From Pseudomonas wenzhouensis (GTDB taxonomy: Bacteria; Pseudomonadota; Gammaproteobacteria; Pseudomonadales; Pseudomonadaceae), in the NCBI RefSeq assembly GCF_021029445.1, contig NZ_CP072610.1:124001-188000 (forward strand): a stretch of 64,000 nt of DNA. The letters run 5' to 3'. Made by a program: the position numbers and the translations under genes. The notes beneath the pieces were generated by a model. That model saw only the letters and a program-made list of their open reading frames with translations, did no database searches and was not told the origin of the DNA. This document shows positions 26,077-36,515 of the stretch, one piece after another (positions within the stretch are counted from its first letter, which is position 1; each line of letters opens with the position of its first letter).

Positions 26077-26832
26077 TCAGTCACGACCGGGACGATAGAG
26101 GTGCCGATGGGCTGCGTCGTACAGCGCCGACTCGGCAAAGGCGCCCGGATCGAGCACGCGCCCGACCAGGATCAACGCCGTACGGCGGAAATCCCTGGTG
26201 GCGACCCTTTCTTCGATATCGGCCAGGGTGCCCAGTACCCAGTCTTGATCCGGCCAGCTTGCTCGGTGGATAACCGCGATGGGGCAGTCGGCGCCATAGT
26301 GTGGCAGCAGTTCATCGACGATGGCCGGCAGATGGCGTACGCCGAGGTGGATGGCCATGGTCGCGCGGTGTCGCGCCAGGTCATGCAATTGCTCGCCCTC
26401 GGGCATCGGCGAAGTGCTGCCGTAGCGGGTGAGGATCACCGTCTGGGCGATGCCCGGCAGGGTCAGCTCGCTTTCCAGCAGCGCCGCGCAGGCAGCGGTG
26501 GCGGTGACGCCGGGGATGATTTCGAAAGGGATATCGAGCGCGCGCAACTCGCGAATCTGCTCGCCGATTGCGCCGTACAGCGAGGGGTCGCCGGAGTGCA
26601 CGCGGGCTACGTCCTGGCCACGCTTATGGGCCTGGTGCAGCAGTGTGATGATCTCGCCCAGATTCAGTTCGGCAGTGTTCACCACCTGCTCGGCGCTGTG
26701 GCCCTGCAACACGGCTTCGGGAACCAGCGACCCTGCATAGAGAATCACCGGGCATTTGTGGATAAGCCGCTGGCCTTTGACGGTGATCAGTTCGGGGTCG
26801 CCGGGGCCGGCGCCGATAAAGTAGACGGTCAT
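26077..26832 (-). CDS. cobM: Precorrin-4 C11-methyltransferase
   Basis: SAM-dependent methylation of precorrin-4 at C-11 in aerobic corrin synthesis. 251 residues, starting MTVYFIGAGPGDPELITVKG, the tetrapyrrole methylase P-loop-like motif. The HSGDPSLYGAIGEQ and EIIPGVTATAA motifs are at about 80-93 and 105-115. It overlaps cobE by 4 bp, forming a two-gene minus-strand unit divergent from the cobW riboswitch. Confidence 0.95.
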   Translation of the reverse strand: MTVYFIGAGPGDPELITVKGQRLIHKCPVILYAGSLVPEAVLQGHSAEQVVNTAELNLGEIITLLHQAHKRGQDVARVHSGDPSLYGAIGEQIRELRALDIPFEIIPGVTATAACAALLESELTLPGIAQTVILTRYGSTSPMPEGEQLHDLARHRATMAIHLGVRHLPAIVDELLPHYGADCPIAVIHRASWPDQDWVLGTLADIEERVATRDFRRTALILVGRVLDPGAFAESALYDAAHRHLYRPGRD

Positions 26833-27266
26833 GCGGATTCTCTATCGAATGTGGCCAGCGCACAGGTGGCGCTGGCACTGCGGTTTTTCTCGCCGAGCAG
26901 GCAGGGCGATGCGCCCATACGCGCCGCCAGTGCGAGGGCGCAAGGCTCGGCTACGGCAGGGCTGCTTGTAGCTGCCAAGGTCAATGCATTGCCGATTGCC
27001 ATGGCCTGATAGGTACTCAGTTGCTCGGGTGCGAAGAACACCAACTCCAGGCCCAGATGCTCGGCCAGACCATGTAGGCCGGCTTCGTTACGCTTGTGGG
27101 CGATGCTGGCCAGGCCGGCTAAGTTGTCCACCGTCAGCTCATGTTGAACCAGGTTGTGGATAAGCAGGTCGAGCAGTTCGTCCTGGCTGCAGCCACGGCG
27201 ACACCCCAACCCGGCAACAACCTTTATCGGTGAGGTGGATGGGCGATCAGAGGCGGTTGGCAACAT
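26829..27266 (-). CDS. cobE: Cobalamin biosynthesis protein CobE (CbiG C-terminal like)
   Basis: 145 residues from the ATG at 27266; ATG at 27275 is an alternative. The core VVAGLGCRRGCSQDELLDLL and the LASIAHKRNEAGL motif match the CobE/CbiG C-terminal domain. The exact reaction is not settled in the family. It overlaps cobM by 4 bp. The remaining frame upstream of 27275 runs into the riboswitch region and is not supported. Confidence 0.9.
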   Translation of the reverse strand: MLPTASDRPSTSPIKVVAGLGCRRGCSQDELLDLLIHNLVQHELTVDNLAGLASIAHKRNEAGLHGLAEHLGLELVFFAPEQLSTYQAMAIGNALTLAATSSPAVAEPCALALAARMGASPCLLGEKNRSASATCALATFDRESA

Positions 27267-27344
27267 GAGCGGCATTCGGCTTGAGCGGTGGCCTAGCTCA
27301 TCATGGCACCTGCCAGCGGTCAACCGCGATTGACCGGCCGCTGC

Positions 27345-27535
27345 GGCCTGCGTAGCCTTCTCGTTTTCGAGGTTCTTCCCGGCTAGCCGCCGGGGAGCTA
27401 AGAGGGAACAGGGTCGATGCCCTGGCTGCCCCCGCAACTGTAAACGGTCTTAAACCCTTCGATACACCACTGCTCAACAGCGGGAAGGTGAAGGGCGCGC
27501 AACGCGCAGACCGTGAGCCAGGAGACCTGCCTCGA
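27345..27535 (+). promoter_or_regulatory. Cobalamin riboswitch upstream of cobW
   Basis: On the plus strand the hallmark conserved parts are in order: AGCTAAGAGGGAA (27396-27408), GCTGCCCCCGCAACTGTAA (27425-27443) and the B12-box region GAGCCAGGAGACCTGCC (27515-27531). It ends about 110 bp before cobW. Adenosylcobalamin binding is expected to switch off cobW-cobN. The cobE start lies just beyond its left end on the other strand. Confidence 0.95.
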
Positions 27536-27642
27536 TAATCAGCCAACTGCTCGGACGGGGTGATCCGACGCGGCCAGCATGCCCTTGCGTGCCTGTCTGC
27601 GCGTACCCGTTCGCCGAACTTACCGACGCCACGGGACCCCTG

Positions 27643-28695
27643 ATGAAAACCCTCGCCAAACTGCCTGTCACCATCGTCACCGGTTTTCTCGGTGCCGGCA
27701 AAACCACTCTGCTGCGCCACCTGCTGGCCAATGCCGGCGGCCGCCGTATCGCGGTGATCGTCAACGAATTCGGCGAGCTGGGCATCGATGGCGAGATCCT
27801 CAAGCAGTGTTCCATCGGCTGCAGCGAGGAAGAGGCTGTGGGCCGCGTCTTCGAGCTGGCCAACGGCTGCCTGTGCTGCACCGTGCAGGAAGAGTTCTTC
27901 CCGGTGATGCGCGAGCTGGTGGCGCGTCGTGGCGATCTCGACCACATCCTGATCGAGACCAGTGGCCTGGCGCTGCCCAAACCGCTGGTGCAGGCCTTCA
28001 ACTGGCCGGAAATCCGCAACGCCTGCACGGTCGACGCGGTGATCACCGTGGTCGACAGCCCGGCCGTGGCTGCCGGCACCTTCGCCGCCTTCCCCGACCA
28101 AGTGGACGAGCAGCGCAAGCTCGACCCTAACCTGGATCACGAATCGCCGCTGCACGAACTGTTCGCCGACCAGTTGGCCAGCGCCGACCTGGTGATCCTC
28201 AATAAGGCTGACCTGCTCGATGCCGAGGCGTTGGCTGCCGTGCGCGCCGAGGTGGCCGAGGAACTGCCGCCAGCGGTCAAGGTGATCGAGGCGCATGGCG
28301 GTGATCTGCCCATCAGCGTGCTGCTGGGCCTGAACAGCGAAACCGAGCTGCACATCGACAGCCGCCGTACCCACCACGACGATGAAGACGAGGATCACGA
28401 TCACGAGGAATTCGACTCGTTCCACGTGGAACTACCGGAAACCGAGGAGCCGCGCCTGCTCGCCGCGTTGAAGGACGCCGTGGCCAAGTACGGCATCCTG
28501 CGCGTTAAGGGCTTCGCGGCGATCCCGGGCAAGCCCATGCGCCTGCTGGTGCAGGGTGTGGGCCAGCGCTTTGACCGCCACTTCGACCGCGCCTGGCAAG
28601 CCGACGAGCCTCGCCTAAGCCGCTTAGTGCTGATCGGCCAGCAGCTCGACCGTGCGGCCATCGAGGCCGAGCTGAAAGCGGCGCTGGCTCGATAA
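27643..28695 (+). CDS. cobW: CobW, G3E-family GTPase of cobalamin synthesis
   Basis: Metallochaperone-like GTPase thought to supply Co(II) to the CobN chelatase. 350 residues from the ATG at 27643. Walker A GFLGAGKTT is at 14-22, the metal-binding GCLCC at 75-79 and NKAD at about 187-190. A His/Asp-rich stretch (HHDDEDEDHDHEE) at about 244-256 is a likely metal site. The C-terminal CobW_C domain is intact. A parS-like palindrome lies in its codons at 28419-28432. Confidence 0.95.
   Translation: MKTLAKLPVTIVTGFLGAGKTTLLRHLLANAGGRRIAVIVNEFGELGIDGEILKQCSIGCSEEEAVGRVFELANGCLCCTVQEEFFPVMRELVARRGDLDHILIETSGLALPKPLVQAFNWPEIRNACTVDAVITVVDSPAVAAGTFAAFPDQVDEQRKLDPNLDHESPLHELFADQLASADLVILNKADLLDAEALAAVRAEVAEELPPAVKVIEAHGGDLPISVLLGLNSETELHIDSRRTHHDDEDEDHDHEEFDSFHVELPETEEPRLLAALKDAVAKYGILRVKGFAAIPGKPMRLLVQGVGQRFDRHFDRAWQADEPRLSRLVLIGQQLDRAAIEAELKAALAR
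28418..28433. promoter_or_regulatory. parS-like ParB binding site inside cobW
   Basis: GTTCCACGTGGAAC, a perfect 14-bp palindrome, lies at 28419-28432 in cobW codons about 260-264. The Pseudomonas parS consensus as I know it is TGTTCCACGTGGAACA or a close variant; the site here matches all but the outermost base pair. It is about 25 kb from oriC and 16 kb from parAB, within the usual parS zone. Confidence 0.75.
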
Positions 28696-28697
28696 TG

Positions 28698-28749
28698 ATC
28701 GCCCGCAAGCGGGCTCCACACACCCTGTAGGAGCCCGCTTGCGGGCGAT
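28698..28749. repeat. REP-type inverted repeat between cobW and cobN
   Basis: Perfect 20-bp arms ATCGCCCGCAAGCGGGCTCC (28698-28717) and its complement (28730-28749) are separated by 12 nt. It lies 2 bp after the cobW stop and 16 bp before cobN. It is typical of Pseudomonas intergenic palindromes and may also act as an attenuator. Confidence 0.8.
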
Positions 28750-28765
28750 GTGCTTGGATTCGTAG

Positions 28766-31700
28766 ATGCACTTACTACGCACTCAGCCCGGCGCCCAACT
28801 GCCGGCCGATAGCATCGCCGACCTCGGCCAGACGCCTGCCGAGCTGGTGCTGCTGTGCACGGGGGATTCGCACCTGTCGTTGCTGGCCGAAGCCGCCCGG
28901 CAACTGCCGGACGACTACCCCAGCCTGCGCCTGGCCAGCCCGGCGCAACTGAGCAACAACGCCTCGATCGATTTCTACGTCGAGCAGGTGCTGCAGCATG
29001 CCAAGGTCATCCTGATCTCGGTGCATGGTGGGGTGAGTTACTGGCGCTATGGCGTCGAGCGCCTGGTGGAGCTGGGCGCGCGCGGTGCCACGGTGATCAT
29101 GGTGCCGGGTGACGACAAGCCCGATCCGGAGCTGAATGCGCTCGGTAATGTCAGCGAAGAAGACAGCCAACGCCTCTGGCAGTACCTGCGCCAGGGCGGC
29201 TTGGACAATGCCCGCCAGTTGTTCCGCTGCATCGGCAACCGCTGGCTGGGGCGTGATGACACGTGGCAGGAGCCGCAGCCGTTGCCGCGTGTCGGCCTTT
29301 ACCACCCCCAGCGCAGCCCGGCGAAGCTGGCTGACTGGCAGGTGCAATGGCAGCCGGATGCGCCCGTGGTGGCGCTGCTGTTTTACCGCAACCATGTGCA
29401 ATCGGCGAACACCGCCTTCGTCGATACCTTCTGCGCGCACCTCGTTAGTCAGGGCCTCAACCCGCTGCCGATTGCCGTGGCCAGCCTCAAGGAGCCTGCC
29501 TGCCTGGATCAGGTGCAGGCCTGGCTGGACGAAACCAGCGCTGCGCTGATCATCAATACCACCGGCTTCGCCCTGTCCAACCCCGAGGCGCCACAGGCGC
29601 GGGTGTTCCGTCGCGATATCCCGGTGCTGCAGGCCATCTGCTCGCTGGAAAACCAGGCGCAGTGGCAGGCCAGCGCCCAGGGCCTGGGTTCGCGCGACCT
29701 GGCCATGCACGTGGTGCTGCCTGAGCTGGATGGACGGCTGATAGGCACCGCCATCAGCTTCAAGGGGCTTGCCTGGCGTAGCGAGCGCAGCCAGAGCGAC
29801 GTGGTGTGCTACCAGGCGCATGAGCAGGGTATGGCTTATGTCGCGGAACTGGCGCGGAACTGGTGCCAGTTGGCGATCAAAAGCAACGATCAGAAGCGAA
29901 TCGGCTTGATCCTGGCCAACTACCCGACCCGCGATGGCCGCATTGGTAACGGCGTCGGCCTGGATACACCGGCTGCTGCGCTGAATATTCTCCGCGCGCT
30001 ACAGGCCCAGGGCTATCCAGTGGATAACCTGCCGGAGAGCGGCACCGCACTTGTCCACAGCCTGCTCGGCGGCGTTACCAACGACCTGGACGGCCTGGAT
30101 ACGCGCCCCTGTACGCAAAGCCTGGCGCTGGACGACTATCTGGCGTTTTTCCACAGCCTGCCGCTGGCCAACCAGCAGGCGGTGCGTGAGCGCTGGGGCG
30201 AGCCGCAGGACGATCCGATGTTCCGCAGCGGGCGGATGATGGTGGCCGGCTTGCGCTTCGGCCTGACTTTCGTCGGCATCCAGCCGGCGCGCGGCTATCA
30301 GCTCGACCCGGCGGCGGTGTACCACGACCCCGACCTGGTGCCGCCACACGGCTATATCGCCTTCTACGCCTGGTTGCGTAAAGCGTTCGCTGCTGATGCG
30401 CTGATCCATGTCGGCAAGCACGGCAATCTGGAGTGGCTGCCGGGCAAGAGTGTCGGCCTCTCCGAGGGCTGCTGGCCGCAGGCGCTGATCGGCCCGCTGC
30501 CCAACGTCTACCCCTTTATCGTCAACGACCCGGGCGAGGGCGCGCAGGCTAAGCGGCGTACCCAGGCGGTGATCATCGATCACCTGATGCCACCGCTGAC
30601 CCGCGCCGAAAGCTACGGCCCGCTGCGCGATCTGGAGCGGCTGGCCGACGAGTATTACGACGCCAGCCAGCTCGACCAGCGCCGCGCCGTTGAGCTGCGT
30701 GGCGAGATTCTGGCCAAGGTGCGCGAAGCCAGCCTCGACCGCGAACTGGGCCTGCAACTCAACGACGATGCCGATAGCTGGTTGCCGCAGCTCGACGCCT
30801 ACCTGTGCGACCTCAAGGAATCGCAGATTCGCGATGGCCTGCATGTGTTTGGCGAGTCACCCGCCGGGCAACTGCGCCGTGACACCCTGCTAGCGCTGCT
30901 GCGCATCCCCCGTGGCGATGGCCAGGGCGCCAATGCCAGCCTGCTGCGCGCGCTAGCCCGTGGCCTGGAACTGGGCCTCGATCCGCTGGATTGCGATATG
31001 GGCCAGCTCTGGCAAGGGCTGCGTCCACAGGCCTTGCAGGCTGTGGATAACAGCCTGTGGCGTACCGTCGGCGATACCCGCGAACGCCTGGAGCTGTTGA
31101 CGCTGAGGCTGATCGAGCAGCGCCTGGCAGGCGAGCGCATCGAGGCTTTCGGCGCCGAGGTGGCGCTGATCTTCGATGGTCTGGCCGAGCACGTTGCGCC
31201 GCTGCTGGATGCCTGCGGCGACGCCGAGATAGGTGGCTTGCTGGCGGCGCTTGAGGGGCGTTTCGTCCCTGCCGGGCCGAGCGGCGCGCCGAGTCGCGGG
31301 CGTCTGGATGTGCTGCCCACCGGGCGTAACTTCTTCACCGTCGACGTGCGCCACCTGCCCACGCCCACCGCCTGGCGCCTCGGCGTGCAGGCGGCGGATC
31401 GCCTGCTGGAGCGCCATCTGCAGGATGAAGGCGACCACCTGCGTCAGCTCGGCCTGTCGGTGTGGGGTACGGCGACCATGCGCACCGGTGGCGACGATAT
31501 CGCCCAGGCCCTGGCACTGCTGGGCGTGCGCCCGGTCTGGCAGCCGGGCAGTCAGCGTGTCGAACGCTTCGAGGTCTTATCGCTGGAACAGCTCGGTCGG
31601 CCACGGGTGGACGTCACCCTGCGCGTGTCGGGGTTCTTCCGCGATGCCTTCAGTAACCTGATTCGCCTGTTCGACGAGGCCGTGCAGGCGGTGATCGAGC

Positions 31701-32512
31701 TGGACGAGCCGGAAGACATGAATCCGCTGTCGGCGCGGGTCTGGCGCGAGTCGCTGACACTCAAGGACGACGGTCTGGATGAAGCCGAAGCGCGGCGCCA
31801 GGCCGGCTGGCGGGTGTTCGGCGCCAAACCGGGCGCCTATGGCGCCGGGGTACAGAACGCCATCGAGGAGCGGCTGTGGCAAAGCCGTGCGGATCTGGCC
31901 GAGGTGTACCTGAACTGGGGCGGCTACGCCTACGGCAGCGGCGCCGAGGGGCTGCCTGCGCGGCAGCGCTTCGTCGAGCGCCTGGAGCAGATGCAGGCGG
32001 TGCTGCACAATCAGGACAACCGTGAGCACGACATCCTCGATTCCAACGACTACTACCAGTTTCAGGGCGGCATGCTGGCGGCAGTGGAAACCCTGCGTGG
32101 GCTCAAGGTGGCCAGCTATCACGGCGATAACAGCCAGCCGGATACGCCGCGCATTCGCACCTTGAAGGAAGAACTCAACCGCGTGGTACGGGCTCGCGCC
32201 GCCAATCCCAAGTGGATCGAGGGCATGAAGCGCCACGACTACAAGGGCGCCTTCGAGCTGGCCGCGACCATCGACTACCTGTTCGCCTTCGACGCCACTA
32301 GCGAACTGGTCGACGACCACCAGTACGCGCTGCTGACCGATGCCTACCTGCTCGACAAAGACACCCGCGACTTTATCCAGCAGCACAATCCCGGCGCGCT
32401 CAACGATATCCTCGAACGCCTGCTGGAAGCCCAGCAACGCGGCTTGTGGGAGAATCCCGGCGACTACCGCGAAGCGCTGGAAAACTTGCTGCTCGATAGT
32501 GAGGAATCATGA
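28766..32512 (+). CDS. cobN: Cobaltochelatase large subunit CobN
   Basis: Large subunit of the ATP-dependent cobalt chelatase that loads hydrogenobyrinate a,c-diamide. 1248 residues, near the usual size. It starts MHLLRTQPGAQLPADS. Conserved segments include HVGKHGNLEWLPGKSVGLS (about 550) and the C-terminal GGYAYGSG and DHQYALLTDAYLLD regions. CobN normally needs CobS and CobT; here ChlI/ChlD-like proteins follow instead. The gene lies between cobW and the IS110 insertion, which separates it from chlI-chlD. Confidence 0.96.
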   Translation: MHLLRTQPGAQLPADSIADLGQTPAELVLLCTGDSHLSLLAEAARQLPDDYPSLRLASPAQLSNNASIDFYVEQVLQHAKVILISVHGGVSYWRYGVERLVELGARGATVIMVPGDDKPDPELNALGNVSEEDSQRLWQYLRQGGLDNARQLFRCIGNRWLGRDDTWQEPQPLPRVGLYHPQRSPAKLADWQVQWQPDAPVVALLFYRNHVQSANTAFVDTFCAHLVSQGLNPLPIAVASLKEPACLDQVQAWLDETSAALIINTTGFALSNPEAPQARVFRRDIPVLQAICSLENQAQWQASAQGLGSRDLAMHVVLPELDGRLIGTAISFKGLAWRSERSQSDVVCYQAHEQGMAYVAELARNWCQLAIKSNDQKRIGLILANYPTRDGRIGNGVGLDTPAAALNILRALQAQGYPVDNLPESGTALVHSLLGGVTNDLDGLDTRPCTQSLALDDYLAFFHSLPLANQQAVRERWGEPQDDPMFRSGRMMVAGLRFGLTFVGIQPARGYQLDPAAVYHDPDLVPPHGYIAFYAWLRKAFAADALIHVGKHGNLEWLPGKSVGLSEGCWPQALIGPLPNVYPFIVNDPGEGAQAKRRTQAVIIDHLMPPLTRAESYGPLRDLERLADEYYDASQLDQRRAVELRGEILAKVREASLDRELGLQLNDDADSWLPQLDAYLCDLKESQIRDGLHVFGESPAGQLRRDTLLALLRIPRGDGQGANASLLRALARGLELGLDPLDCDMGQLWQGLRPQALQAVDNSLWRTVGDTRERLELLTLRLIEQRLAGERIEAFGAEVALIFDGLAEHVAPLLDACGDAEIGGLLAALEGRFVPAGPSGAPSRGRLDVLPTGRNFFTVDVRHLPTPTAWRLGVQAADRLLERHLQDEGDHLRQLGLSVWGTATMRTGGDDIAQALALLGVRPVWQPGSQRVERFEVLSLEQLGRPRVDVTLRVSGFFRDAFSNLIRLFDEAVQAVIELDEPEDMNPLSARVWRESLTLKDDGLDEAEARRQAGWRVFGAKPGAYGAGVQNAIEERLWQSRADLAEVYLNWGGYAYGSGAEGLPARQRFVERLEQMQAVLHNQDNREHDILDSNDYYQFQGGMLAAVETLRGLKVASYHGDNSQPDTPRIRTLKEELNRVVRARAANPKWIEGMKRHDYKGAFELAATIDYLFAFDATSELVDDHQYALLTDAYLLDKDTRDFIQQHNPGALNDILERLLEAQQRGLWENPGDYREALENLLLDSEES

Positions 32513-32523
32513 GGCGACCCGTT

Positions 32524-32689
32524 CCCGTAGGGTGGGTTAGCCGCCTGTTGCAATGCCTAGGTTTCGCTCCGAAGCGGGTACGGCGTAACCCACCATCGGC
32601 GCCACACGGTATATCGCCTGGTGGGTTACGCGGCGCGCGGCTCTCCTGCGCGGCTGCAGGATCGGCGTTCAGCGCCGCTAACCCACCCT
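32524..32689. repeat. Palindromic repeat that received IS110 copy 1
   Basis: The left arm CGTAGGGTGGGTTAGC starts at 32526 and the right arm GCTAACCCACCCT ends at 32689, where the IS begins. The missing end ACG of the palindrome is found just beyond the IS at 33864-33866. A second internal pair of similar GTGGGTTA arms is also visible. This whole 170-bp stretch between cobN and the IS has no gene. Confidence 0.75.
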
Positions 32690-33855
<1,166 letters not shown>

Positions 33856-33878
33856 CAGTATCTACGGTTCGAGCGCGC

Positions 33879-33934
33879 AGCCCGGATGCAATCCGGGAAT
33901 TGCGCGCCCCAAGGCCCCGGATTGCATCCGGGCT
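33879..33934. repeat. Inverted repeat with GCCCGGATGCAATCCGGG arms
   Basis: Arms AGCCCGGATGCAATCCGGG (33879-33897) and its complement (33916-33934) lie between the IS and chlI. Single arms of the same family occur at 42791-42810 and 48104-48122 (gcccggattgcatccgggctac). A dispersed intergenic palindrome. Confidence 0.75.
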
Positions 33935-33959
33935 ACGTCCATACCCACGGATCATGTCC

Positions 33960-34961
33960 ATGACCGAACATCACTTCCCCCTCGCCGCCGTGGTCGGCGC
34001 CGATTCGCTGAAGCTGGCGCTGTGCCTGGCGGCCATCGATCCTGCCATCGGCGGTGTGCTGATCGAAGGCCCGCGCGGTATGGCCAAGTCGACCCTGGCC
34101 CGTGGCCTGGCCGATCTGCTCGATGGCGGGCGCTTCGTCACCCTACCGCTGGGGGCGAGTGAGGAGCGCATCGTCGGCACCCTGGATCTGGACGCTGCGC
34201 TGGGCGAGGGCCGCGCGCAGTTCTCTCCCGGCCTGTTGGCCCGCGCCGATGGCGGCGTGCTGTATGTCGATGAGGTCAACCTGCTGCCCGATCATCTGGT
34301 CGATCTGCTGCTCGATGCCGCCGCCAGCGGCGTCAACCATGTCGAGCGTGACGGCATTTCCCATCGGCATACCGCGCGCTTCGTGCTGATCGGCACCATG
34401 AACGCCGAGGAAGGCGAGCTGCGCCCGCAACTGTTAGATCGCTTCGGCCTCAACCTGGCGCTGGACGGTCAGCCGCAACCGGCTGAGCGTGCCGAGATCG
34501 TCCGTCGCCGTTTGGCCTTCGATGCTGATCCCGCCGCCTTCCTGCAACGTTGGCAAACCGAGCAGGCTGCCCTCGCGTCCCGTTGCCAGAACGCCCGCCA
34601 GCGCCTGGCCGATATCCCGCTGGATGACGCCGCCCTAGGTGAGATCAGCCAGCGTTGCTTTGCCGCTGGTGTCGACGGCTTGCGTGCCGATCTGGTCTGG
34701 CTGCGCGCCGCTCGTGCTCATGCGGCCTGGCGTGGTGCGGCGGGCATCGAGCCTGTGGATATCGACGCGGTGGAGGACTTTGTCCTGCGCCATCGCCGTC
34801 GCCAGCCACAACCGCCGGCTGCCACACCGCCCGAGCAGAATCAGGCGCCGCAGCAGGCGCAGGAACAGAATCAGGCTGAAGGCCAATGGGGCGAACTGCC
34901 GGCGCAGCCGCAGGCCATGGGCGAACGACGCGTACCGCCGCGCTGGCCAAAAAAGCCCTGA
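33960..34961 (+). CDS. Mg-chelatase subunit I-like AAA+ ATPase, probable cobaltochelatase partner
   Basis: 333 residues from the ATG at 33960, chosen because a GGA lies 9 bp upstream; ATG 33954 is also possible. AAA+ module: Walker [10 protein letters not shown] at about 38-46, Walker [11 protein letters not shown] at about 100-109, and [17 protein letters not shown] (sensor 1 and arginine region). The C-terminal Gln/Pro-rich tail (about 285-333) links to the VWA protein. It replaces CobS in genomes where CobN works with ChlID-type subunits; inferred from context. Confidence 0.88.
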   Translation: MTEHHFPLAAVVGADSLKLALCLAAIDPAIGGVLIEGPRGMAKSTLARGLADLLDGGRFVTLPLGASEERIVGTLDLDAALGEGRAQFSPGLLARADGGVLYVDEVNLLPDHLVDLLLDAAASGVNHVERDGISHRHTARFVLIGTMNAEEGELRPQLLDRFGLNLALDGQPQPAERAEIVRRRLAFDADPAAFLQRWQTEQAALASRCQNARQRLADIPLDDAALGEISQRCFAAGVDGLRADLVWLRAARAHAAWRGAAGIEPVDIDAVEDFVLRHRRRQPQPPAATPPEQNQAPQQAQEQNQAEGQWGELPAQPQAMGERRVPPRWPKKP

Positions 34962-35653
34962 GCATCCGCCCGCGCACAGCCACAGGCGCGGATGCCCGCA
35001 ACCGGCCTGGACGACTCGGCGGTGGACTGCGTGGCGCTGCGCGTACGGGCGCGCACGGGCGTATCGACTGGCCGGCGACCCTGCGCCAGGGAAGACCGCA
35101 ACGCCGTGAAGAGCTGGTGTTGCGCCCGCGCAGTCAGCAGGCCGACGAGCTGTGGTTGGTGCTGGTGGATGCTTCCGCCTCGACCCGCCGCCACAGTGCC
35201 TTGAGCCGAGCCAAAGGCGTGCTCGCCGAAGTGTTCGACAGCGCCTATCGCCAGCGCGCGTGCCTGGCCGTGCTGCAGGCCGGTGGCCGTGAGGCGCAAT
35301 GGCTGTGGCAGGGGCGCAAGGCCAGTGCTGAGCTGCATCGCTGGCTTCAAGAATTGGGTGCTGGTGGTGGCACGCCGTTGCTCGATGCGCTGAATCAGGC
35401 GGGTGACTGGTTGTTGCGTCGGCAACGAGCGAAACCAAGCGAACGCCAGCGCCTGCTGATCCTCACCGACGGTCGCCTGCGTGACCTGCCAAATCTGACG
35501 CCGCTGCCATGCCCAACCCTGCTGCTCGACACCGAGCGCGCGCCCATCCGTCTGGGCCGCGCGCGTCAATTGGCGCAGGCGCTACAGGCCGACTACCACC
35601 ATATCGACGACCTGGCGCCCGGCGTGCCAGGACGCACCTGGAGAACCTCATGA
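34886..35653 (+). CDS. VWA-domain protein (ChlD-like), probable cobaltochelatase partner
   Basis: 255 residues if started at ATG 34886, which overlaps the end of chlI by 76 bp in another frame. A later start is possible; the N-terminal 60 residues are low-complexity Arg/Gly/Ala. The VWA domain carries the MIDAS motif DASAST (about 94-99), GGGTPL (Thr) and LTDGRL. There is no AAA domain, so it is a short ChlD. It overlaps cobF by 4 bp (ATGA), so chlI-chlD-cobF is one unit. Confidence 0.82.
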   Translation: MGRTAGAAAGHGRTTRTAALAKKALSIRPRTATGADARNRPGRLGGGLRGAARTGAHGRIDWPATLRQGRPQRREELVLRPRSQQADELWLVLVDASASTRRHSALSRAKGVLAEVFDSAYRQRACLAVLQAGGREAQWLWQGRKASAELHRWLQELGAGGGTPLLDALNQAGDWLLRRQRAKPSERQRLLILTDGRLRDLPNLTPLPCPTLLLDTERAPIRLGRARQLAQALQADYHHIDDLAPGVPGRTWRTS

Positions 35654-36411
35654 AAACCCTGCTGCTGGTCGGCATTGGCGCCGGCGACCCGGACTACATC
35701 ACCTACCAGGCAATCAAGGCGCTGCGCCGCAGTGACGTGATCTTCCTGATGGACAAGGGCGCGGCCAAGCACAAGCTCAACGCCCTGCGCCGCGAGATCT
35801 GCACACGCTTTCTCGAAGGCCACACGCCGCGCTTCGCCGAAGGCCTGCAACCGGAGCGCGAACGCGAGGCAGCGGACTACCGTGCCAGCGTCGACGAGCT
35901 CAACCGCGACAAGCAGGCGGTGTTCGAGCAACTGATCGACGAGCAGATGGCCGATGGCGAAACGGCGGCCTTTATGGTCTGGGGCGACCCATCGCTGTAC
36001 GACAGCAGCATCCGCATCATCGAGGCCATCGCCGCGCGGCGCAGCGACTTCGTCTATGACGTGATCCCCGGCATCACCAGCCTGCAGGCGCTGACCGCAC
36101 GCCACCGCATCCCGCTCAACAGCATCGGCCGCGCCGTGGAAATCACCACCGGTCGCCTGCTCGCCGAAGGCTGGCCGCAGGGCGTGGACAGCGTTGCGGT
36201 CATGCTCGACGCCAAGGACACCTACCGCCGCTTCGTCGGCCAGGGCCTGCATATTTACTGGGGCGCCTACGTCGGCACGGCCGATGAAATCCTGATTGCC
36301 GGCCCGCTGGACGAAGTGGCCGAACGCATCGCCACGACCCGCGCCGAGGCGCGGAAGCGCAATGGGTGGATCATGGATAGTTATTTGCTGCGCAAGGAAG
36401 GTACGGCGTAG
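35650..36411 (+). CDS. cobF: Precorrin-6A synthase (deacetylating)
   Basis: Methylates precorrin-5 at C-1 with loss of acetate, a step of the aerobic route only. 253 residues from the ATG at 35650 ([20 protein letters not shown]). The tetrapyrrole methylase motifs MVWGDPSLYDSS and VIPGITSLQALTARH are present. Translationally coupled to chlD. Its presence explains why no cbiD is needed in this window. Confidence 0.95.
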   Translation: MKTLLLVGIGAGDPDYITYQAIKALRRSDVIFLMDKGAAKHKLNALRREICTRFLEGHTPRFAEGLQPEREREAADYRASVDELNRDKQAVFEQLIDEQMADGETAAFMVWGDPSLYDSSIRIIEAIAARRSDFVYDVIPGITSLQALTARHRIPLNSIGRAVEITTGRLLAEGWPQGVDSVAVMLDAKDTYRRFVGQGLHIYWGAYVGTADEILIAGPLDEVAERIATTRAEARKRNGWIMDSYLLRKEGTA

Positions 36412-36515
36412 GGCTGAGGTCAGAAGCGGTGGACAAGAAGAGCGTTGTCCACCCTACCTGCAATCGTTCACACCCCGATGATGCAGCAGTATCGGAAGAT
36501 GGTTAAAAATCTGCT

